From Melitaea cinxia (lineage: Eukaryota; Arthropoda; Insecta; Lepidoptera; Nymphalidae), in contig NC_059408.1 of the NCBI RefSeq assembly GCF_905220565.1, positions 13,578,508 through 13,642,507 on the forward strand: a DNA stretch of 64,000 nucleotides. The letters are read 5' to 3'. Positions 52,801-61,800 of the stretch are shown in pieces (positions within the stretch are counted from its first letter, which is position 1; each line of letters starts with the position of its first letter). The position numbers and the translations under genes are program-made. The notes beneath the pieces are model-generated. The model was not told the origin of the DNA. It saw nothing but the letters and a program-made list of their open reading frames with translations, and did not search any database.

Positions 52801-55800
52801 GATTTTTATTCAATTTTGTTTTTCATAAAATAATCTAGAATAACTGTCAGCTTTTTATGGGCTGTCATTGCTGGACAAAGTTACTACTTTTATTGAGGCA
52901 AAGATTTGGAACTTGGACATTGGAAAGGGAGACTTTTTTTGGAACTTCTATTAACACGTACTTCTCTTCAAGACACTCATGATTAATTGAACCAAATCCT
53001 CTTTTTAATTTACGGACTAACGGAACGTAAGATCATATTTATAGACATAACTAAACTTTAATCTATGATTCTTCCAGGTTCAAATGCCGTCCACAAACCA
53101 GGTGGTATTAGATCTCATGTGTGGCAACTACGGTTCCAGTTTCTGTACGCCACAGCGTTTCTTCGACTACATGGGCGATAAGAACACGCCTCTAGTGCCT
53201 TTCCAGATCAACTACATAAGTGGGGATGAACCCGTTGATGGATTCATTCCTTACAATCCACCAACCAGACCTTGTAATGTTGGTTTGCCGGTAAGTCTAA
53301 GTGCTTTTAAAAGACTGCTTATTCTAACAGTTTTAAAGTATAGTTTTACCACATAATATAATATTTGGTAATTTTCGGATATTTTTTGGTACAATGAAAT
53401 AGTTATTATTAACTTACTGCCTCTAAAATATACTTATCTATTTGTCACCACGCGCCACCGGCACCTCGTCTCTTGTCCCTTCCTATGTTGCTTATAGTGG
53501 TATTTATATCTACAGGGTCAGCCAGGCTGTTCGTGCCTGGACTGCGTGGAGTCCTGCCCGGCCCCGCCCCCCTCACCCCCTCCGCCGCGCCCGTTCAGCA
53601 TCCACGGAGCCGACGGGTACGCGGTCATCATGGCCATCGTCTTCCTAATCTTCACCACGCTGTTCCTTAGCGGCGTATACTGTTGCAACCAGCAGGAGAA
53701 CAACGTCGGTGAGTCTCAATATCAAACAAACACATAGTGTATATAATCATACTTAGACACGCTGAAAGATCAATATACAGACATGGTATAAGGCAAAACA
53801 TTATTATAATATAAATAAAAATATTATAGTTGTACAAAATTATAAATATTGGTAGATGTGAAGTTGTTGTGACAAATGTGGGTAGTTTACTATTTACACA
53901 TTATTATATAGTTTATGAATTAGTACTACACATAATAATGCAAAATATTGTCATACAATCTCTTGTTTAGAAACAATTATACACTCTTAAAAAGTTATAA
54001 ATTTTGTATATAAGATGAATCAGTTGGAATAGAACATTTGTATGATAAAGTATTGATACTTCATGGTGTCAATGTTGTATGTATGCCTTTGTAACTATTA
54101 AAAATTCGAAAGATGTTTTATAATGATGTGTTTCACACCGTGTTTATCTCAGAATATTCAAAGAATTTTCAAGGACAATTTAGTATTTTTTACTGCTTTA
54201 TACACATCTATATTTTATGATATTTTGTTACGTATGAATTATGTCATATGTATATATTTATTAACAACAAATAACATATTATACATACATACATATTTAT
54301 ATTAAGCGATGTGTACACTGTTTTAATAATCATAACACAGTAGTTAAAATTAAATTTAAGCGGTGATGGTTACGCTGTGGTAGACGTTGAATAGACACTA
54401 ATCACGCAGTCATTTTAATTTCAAAGTGGAAGCACTTTTAAAATAAAGTTTTAACACATAATAAGAAAGAAAGTCACTTTTTAGTGTATCAAAAGTAACA
54501 CGTAAGCATAAATCACTTTTCAGTTTTTGAATAATCGAAGCAAGCTTAGATTGTTTCCAAATAAAATTATTAAACTTAATGAGAAATGTTCAACATAATA
54601 TGCTTGAGACGTAAGTGAAGAATTAATATATTGGTAAAAGAATTTGTTTTAAATTAAGTCTCATATAATCCATAAATATTAAGTATATTTATAATAACAA
54701 AAACAGACCCGACGGGCAATTATTTTATTTTCTAATAATCTTTTTTCCAATCTAGTAAAATTATAATTAAAAGTATCTGGATCGTGTGCATTGAAATAAA
54801 AGTTTAAAAAAAAAAACGAAAAAGAAAACATTTGCAGTATAATACCGAAAAAATATATCGAGTAGTTTATTCTTGTTATCTTCGGTTGTTATGATATACA
54901 TCTGATAGCGATCGTTACTCCGGAGTATGGAACATACCGCCAACCGATAAAAGCTCCGATTTTTCTCCGATACGGAAAAAGAGACCTATGCCCTGAAGTG
55001 GGATGTTACACGCTGAATGCATGCATGCAAGCTATGTCAATGCTTAAAATAAATACACAATACAATGTTCAGCAGTTATATAATGCCAGTTTGATAATAC
55101 TTATCAAGGTTTTTAAATTATTCAAACAGTCTACATATTTTTTATCTAATTTAACTAAATCCATCCTGAACATCCAGGATGTTATAGGCTGAATCGTGAT
55201 CGCGATCTTTATAGTATTTGTTATTGGAATAGAAGGAATTATCTTAAACGTTAATATTCGCAAAGCGTTGTAAAATATTTAAAAAATGATAATAAAATGC
55301 TCGTCGGGTCTGTGGGTGCGGGCTCTAACGGGTGTGGTGTGGGCAGACGGGTGGGCGTGCGCGGCGGAGGCGCGGCGCGGCGGGCCCGAGACCAGTCCGC
55401 TGCGCAGCCACCGCTCCAGTACGTATTGCGTGCGCTGTGACGTCGCCGGACATGTACACCACACGCGCTACACGCTACACACTACACACTACACGCTACA
55501 CGCTCGATACACACTTCACGCTACACGCTACACGCTACACGTTACACGCTACACGTTACACGTTACACGTTACACGCTACACGCTACACGCTACACGCTA
55601 CACGCTACACGATACACGATACACGATACACGATACACGCTACACGTCACACGTTACACGCTACACGATACACGCTACACGCTACACGCTACACGCTACA
55701 CGCTACACGCTACACGCTACACGCTACACGTTACACGTTACACGCTACACGCTACACACTACACACAGCACAGATACACACAACATAGATAGTTCAAATC

Positions 55801-58800
55801 AAAATGGCGCGCGTATCTTGAGTGTGCTTCTATATGTACTTTCTTGTTTATCTAGGTAAATAAATAATTTATTCGAGCGATGTTCCTTATCGTGTGGTAC
55901 ATGTACTAAGCGGGGTGGGAGCGAGACCGAAAGAAGCGTAGCAAGACTTTTTTTCGACACTTGTTGCTATAGTTAGCAAACGTTTGTGTCATATTTTAGT
56001 TACAGAAAGCAATTATTACTATGATTGGAAATTATGATTAAATTTATCTTAACTTTCCATGTACAGCTTTTAGTTTTTTACATATACCTATTGCTCTTTA
56101 TATTAAATCATTATATATAAATAAATATATTTTATTAAAAAACATTCAATTTCAACTGTTAACAATATTCTTATTTTAACTATTAATGTCTACAAAAAAA
56201 AAAAAAAAAAAAAAAAAACGAATAGAACTTCGTTTTGACCGGGGTCCATAGATTCGTTTTTTACTTTTTATTTATTATAAGCACACAAGTGACCACAACT
56301 CCTGGGGAGGGTCGAGGGTTTAGAGTCGAGGGTCGTAGAACAAATACTCGTTTGCTAACCTACTTGTACAAAAAAAAAAAAAATACAGTGATGATGCGAA
56401 AGTGATTCGGAAGTCGTCGTCCGAGCGTCGTGTTTTTATAGTGTACGAGTACAGTCTACAATAATCTAAATAAAACACGAATTTTAATGCAAAAATTTGT
56501 ATTTAAATGTTTCAAAATACAAGAAATTAATATATTGTATATAAACTTTTTTATAAAATATTTTTTTTCGACTGTACCCTTCATTATTCTTATGCAGTTA
56601 TTATATGTATACAGGATTAATGCACACAGCACTGCGCCAGGACTATTTGAACTATCTAAACGTTTACTTTGTGCTCACTAGATCACAGCTAACAGTTACA
56701 GTAACTTGGGTCGGTTGTATAATCAATATGTAATGTCTAACTCAGACAGTAACAGTCTCAAGACATCTGTCCTCATGTTTTGCGTGCAAATTACTTCTTA
56801 ATAATAGATTTGCGAGTCATAATGTTCGTTTTCGATCTCACCGAATAATTTTTGACACTCACGCTGAGTTGCACGAAACAAAATTAAAATTTAAGTAGAG
56901 ATTAAACTAATTTAATCACAAGAATTTCATACAATTCTTGCGATTAAATTAGTTTAATCACTATTTAAATTTTAATTTCTTTTCGTGCAACTCTGCGTCA
57001 GTCAATGAAACTAATATTAATATTTGTATGCCATTAATTTTTTTTCCATATAAGCACCAAAAGATCCTTTTTTTGCCAATGCGGAATTAAAAAATACAAT
57101 TTGAGACTGAGATGAGATTGAGAGTAATATTATTTATAGTTTCCATCTGAGAGTTGATACGTGATTAAAAGTAATACAATTTCAAACCTGTAGTAAAAAT
57201 TTTCTATTTGCTAATATGTTGCTAGTATAAAAAATGCAATCGCAAAGAGACAGATTCTTCTCATCTTTGGATTGACTTCTCGACCCATATTATTGTAGAC
57301 TATTTTCCTTAAGAGTTTTTCAAAAACAAACGACACAAACTTTTACTATGTTTTTCTCAAATTAATTTAAAAAAAAAAAAACAAGCTGGGTCACATTAGT
57401 TGTAGTAAATGTTGTATTTTAGATATTTATAAATGAATGTGGCTGTTTTTTCGAACTTATAACTTTAGAGTATTTAAAAATTGCATTTAATTATGATTTG
57501 CTTTGTTTTAATGTACTAATATATCATGTATTAACTGCATGACCTGTGTGTATATTTTTAATTATTTTTTTATTTGTAATATTTTTATTCAACTTAACCT
57601 AATATATGTTGATATCAGTTATTATTTACTGTATATGTCGTTTTACGCTATTAGTATTTTACTTTGAATAAATTTAGGTGTATAGGCTGTAAAATGTTTG
57701 TAGAATTTTTCATGTTTTTTCACGTTATATGATAGGTATATTTTATTTATTTATCGTTTAGTTTATTATAATTTTTAAATACAGGTGTTGCGTCAGAAAA
57801 TAATCAGGAAATGGCAACGAATCCAACAGCAATAGGTTGGTCCATAGATCAGCCGGACAGGGCTGATGATGCGACGTTCTTTGAGAAACTCGGAGCCGAG
57901 ACTGAGACGAAACTCGAGGATTTCTTCCAGTGGTGGGGTTGTCACATGGCGTCTAAACCTTGGGTTGTACTGTTTATTGGTAAGTTCGGTGTTTGGAAAG
58001 GAGTAAATTAGTTAGGTTATCTGTTCAAAATAGACTAATGAATTCCTTAAAGAAACAATTTGTATGATATCAAATTAATTTTTTCTAAATATCGTTTCTA
58101 TATCTCATCGACGTTTATTATTTCTCATGTGGTTTTTAAAAGAGTTTGTTATCAGGCTAAAGGATCCAATTTATTTTTTTGTCTATAATAACGACTTGTA
58201 AACTTTTTAAAAATAAATTGCCACTAAATGAGGATATTCACCTAATGCTTAGTGATTACCTATAAATATTTGTAGTATTCTGAGCTGAAAGTCTGATGAA
58301 GAGGAGAGTTTTTATTTGATGTTAAGTGACCATCAATAAACACTTGTAGCATTCCAAGCTAAAAGAAAGTAGGGTAAGAGCCCTCCCCTTTTCTTATTTA
58401 ACGAAAGATAGGAAAGCGAGGAAGAGATTTTGTCCTTTCTGCATTGTCAAAAGAAAAGTAAAGTATTCAATTCTTTATATTTAGGTCTGTGTGTTATCGT
58501 TGGACTCGGTCACGGCATAAGATACATGCAAGTGACCACAAACCCGGTAGAATTATGGGCTGCACCAAATTCAAGATCTCGTCAGGAGAAGGAGTACTTC
58601 GATTCCCACTTTGAGCCCTTCTACAGGACAGAGATGTTGATCATCAGCTCGAAGGGCTTATCGGACATTGAGTATAAAACCGTTGACGGTACTGTGATTT
58701 CGTTTGGTCCTGTGTTCAATTCTACCTTCCTTCTGGATGTACTGGATTTGCAGAATAGGATTATGGGTAGGTTAACTTTATTTACTTGAAATTTAATATT

Positions 58801-61800
58801 AACTACATGCATAATTATTCTTAGAGCCTGCTTCAGCTTGAGATTTGAAATACGAGCAGTTTTTATAAAATGCTTTTCTTTGACTTAAACAGTTTCTTAT
58901 TTGTTACTTTTATTTTAAAAATTGTAAGCAATTAAACACAATTAAGTTCGTCAATTTCATATTTTTTTTCTTAGTTAATGACATTAAAATTAGTATAAAG
59001 TCTAATCTAGCATAATCTAGAACATTATAGAGGTATTCGGCACAAAATTATAGATGTTTGATTGTGTGATTACGTTTATGTACAAATATGTTTTCCCAGC
59101 GCTCGGCAACACCAGCCGTATCCAAGACATCTGCTTCGCCCCCCTGAGTTCCCCGTTTAGTGGGCCGGTGACCGCTGACAACTGTGCGGTACAATCCATT
59201 TGGGGATGGTATGAAAACGACCCTGAACAGCTCACGGATTATTTAGAAGATAATGAGTACCTCGAGAAAGTTCTCTCGTGCTCCAAGTAAGTGTATTTGT
59301 GTTATTTTTATAAATATGATTGAATTGCTAAATTAGTTACCAAGTGCAAAATTTGAGAGCTGCTGGACTGATATGGAATTTTTTTTTAAGTTTTCTAATA
59401 CTTTGTAGGTTTTTACGAAACGAAATATTACCAAAGTTTTAGAAAATTTAATAATTATAACAGTTTCACGCAACAACGTCTGTCAGGTTAATTAGTTATT
59501 GTGTACTAAGTTTATTATTATATAGTTAAACTAGCTGACTCGGCAAACGTTGTCTTGCCGCTAAGCGCTATTTAAAAATAGGGGTTGATCGTAGGGGGTT
59601 GAAAATTTAGGGTTGTATGTATTTTTTTTAATGTTGTATCATAAAAATATATAAAAGAAATAATTTATCAATAAATTAAAAAAAAATTAGGGGTGGACTA
59701 CCCTTAACATTTAGGGGGATGAAAAATAGATGTTCGATTCTCAGACCTACCCAATATGCACTCAAATTTGATGAGAATCGGTCAAGCCGTTTCGGCGGAG
59801 TTTAACTACAAATACCGCGACACGAGAATTTTATATATTAGATGTAATGTGTGTTAAATATAATTTTTGCGTTATGTTTTACTTATTTTTTTATCGACGT
59901 GTGTTTTTTTGTTTTTAACCATCTTCCAAAAAAGGAGGAGGTTTTCAATTCGAATGTATTTTTTATGTACGTGTATGAGAACTCTTTGAGTGGGTAGAGG
60001 GATCTGGATGAATGTGTGTGTATAGGAACCCGTACAGCTGCCTGTCGGTGTGGGGCGGGCCCGTGCTGCCGGGCGTGGCGCTGGGCGGCTTCCTGGCGCC
60101 CGCCGAGCCGCTCACCAAGGCCTCGCGCTTCCACCGCGCCTCCGCGCTCATCCTCACCTTCATCGTCAACAACTACCACGACAAGGAGAAGGTGCGCTGC
60201 GCGATCTGATCTACTCTTGTTCTAAATAAATTAATAAATAAATAATAAATATCTACACTAATACTAAGGGATAACAAGGTTCCACAACCACCTTGGAACT
60301 TAAGAAGCCGACCGATGGCGGGATAACCATCCAACTGCTGGCTTTGAAATACACAGGCCGAAGACGGGCAGCAGCGTTTTCGGTGCGACAAAGCCAGTAC
60401 TGCGGTCACCAACCCGCCTGCCCAGCGTGGTGACTATGGGCAAAACACATGAGTTCACGTTATTTTTGGCGTAAACTTGTGGAGGCCTATGTCCAGCAGT
60501 GGACTGTATAGGCTGTAATGATGAAATATCTACACAATACACACACGGTCGTCTGTCCCTAAAGTAAGCAACTTAATGCTTGTGTTATAGGTAACAGCCG
60601 ACTGGTATATAGCTACATTTTTTTTTTTCGATAAACATACTTATAAATAATACATATATAAATATATAAATAAATATTTATATTACACTCAGACTCGGAG
60701 TGGGAATCGAACCCACAACCCTCGGAGCAGAAAGCAGGGTCACTACAAACTGCGCCAACGGGCTAGTCGTTCTGTATTATTATTGTTGTTTTTTAATACT
60801 ACTGGGGTGGTAAACAGACATACAGCCCACCTGATGGTAAGCGATTACCGTAGGCTATAGACACCTGCAACACCAGAAGCATCGCAAGCTTGTTGCAAAT
60901 CCTACTCCCGACCCTCCCCTGGACCTCTGGCCACCTTACTCATCACAGGACACAACATTACAACAATATTATTTGACTATGGTCTTCTGTAAAGTTGAGG
61001 TACGTTCTCGGTCAGGCTGCTCCAAATTTTGAGCTGGATATTATATTTGATATTCTATTGTGCTTTTCCTCAACCTGAATCATGTAGAAATAATAATCTT
61101 AATATTTAATTGTGATGTTAGTTTACTACTAAACGAAACGTATAGATTCAATTTCTGATAGTCTGCCGAAAATCATAGATGGAATTGAGGATTCCGTTTA
61201 AAAAAAAATGTTTTTTTTTGTTAATTTTTACTTTTTAAATAATTTTTCATAAGAAATCTTAGCATTAAAGAATTAAATATTTATAATCTTACAAGTTTTT
61301 TTTGACATTGATGAAACAAGTAAAGGAAAAATTTATCTACATTTTGTTACAATTTATTTTCTCACCCTATCTTTAATTGATCATCAGACACATATGTATC
61401 AAAAATAACAAAAAAAATTACTTCTAGCTGAAACCGGCTCTCGAATGGGAACATGAATTTATCAAATTCATGAAGAACTACACTGAAAACGAAATGCCTC
61501 CCTACATGGACATCGCTTACACCTCCGAGAGGTCGATAGAAGATGAATTAGACAGGGAGTCACAGTCTGATGTGTCGACTATACTCGTGTCCTACTTCAT
61601 CATGTTTGCGTATATTGCTATATCTTTGGGAAGGTTCACGACTTGTTCGAGATTGTTGATTGATAGCAAGATCACACTTGGATTGGGAGGTAAGTTGGAG
61701 TATTTTATATACATTTTAATATCACTTATTTTTTTATGTTGAATTGTAATTAATGTTAATCATGCAGAATTAAATACTGCATTAAAAGTAGTTTTGGAAA

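Noticed and set aside
55459..55772. CRISPR-like array
   Set aside because: This is insect nuclear DNA and a contiguous heptamer without spacers.
55286..55859. Two long plus-strand frames with HATRYTL repeats
   Set aside because: They arise from a 7-bp tandem repeat open in several frames; no homology or exon structure supports them.
60012..60225. Alternative frames over NPC1 exon I
   Set aside because: The GC-rich exon opens all frames; only the frame continuing from exon H in phase matches NPC1.
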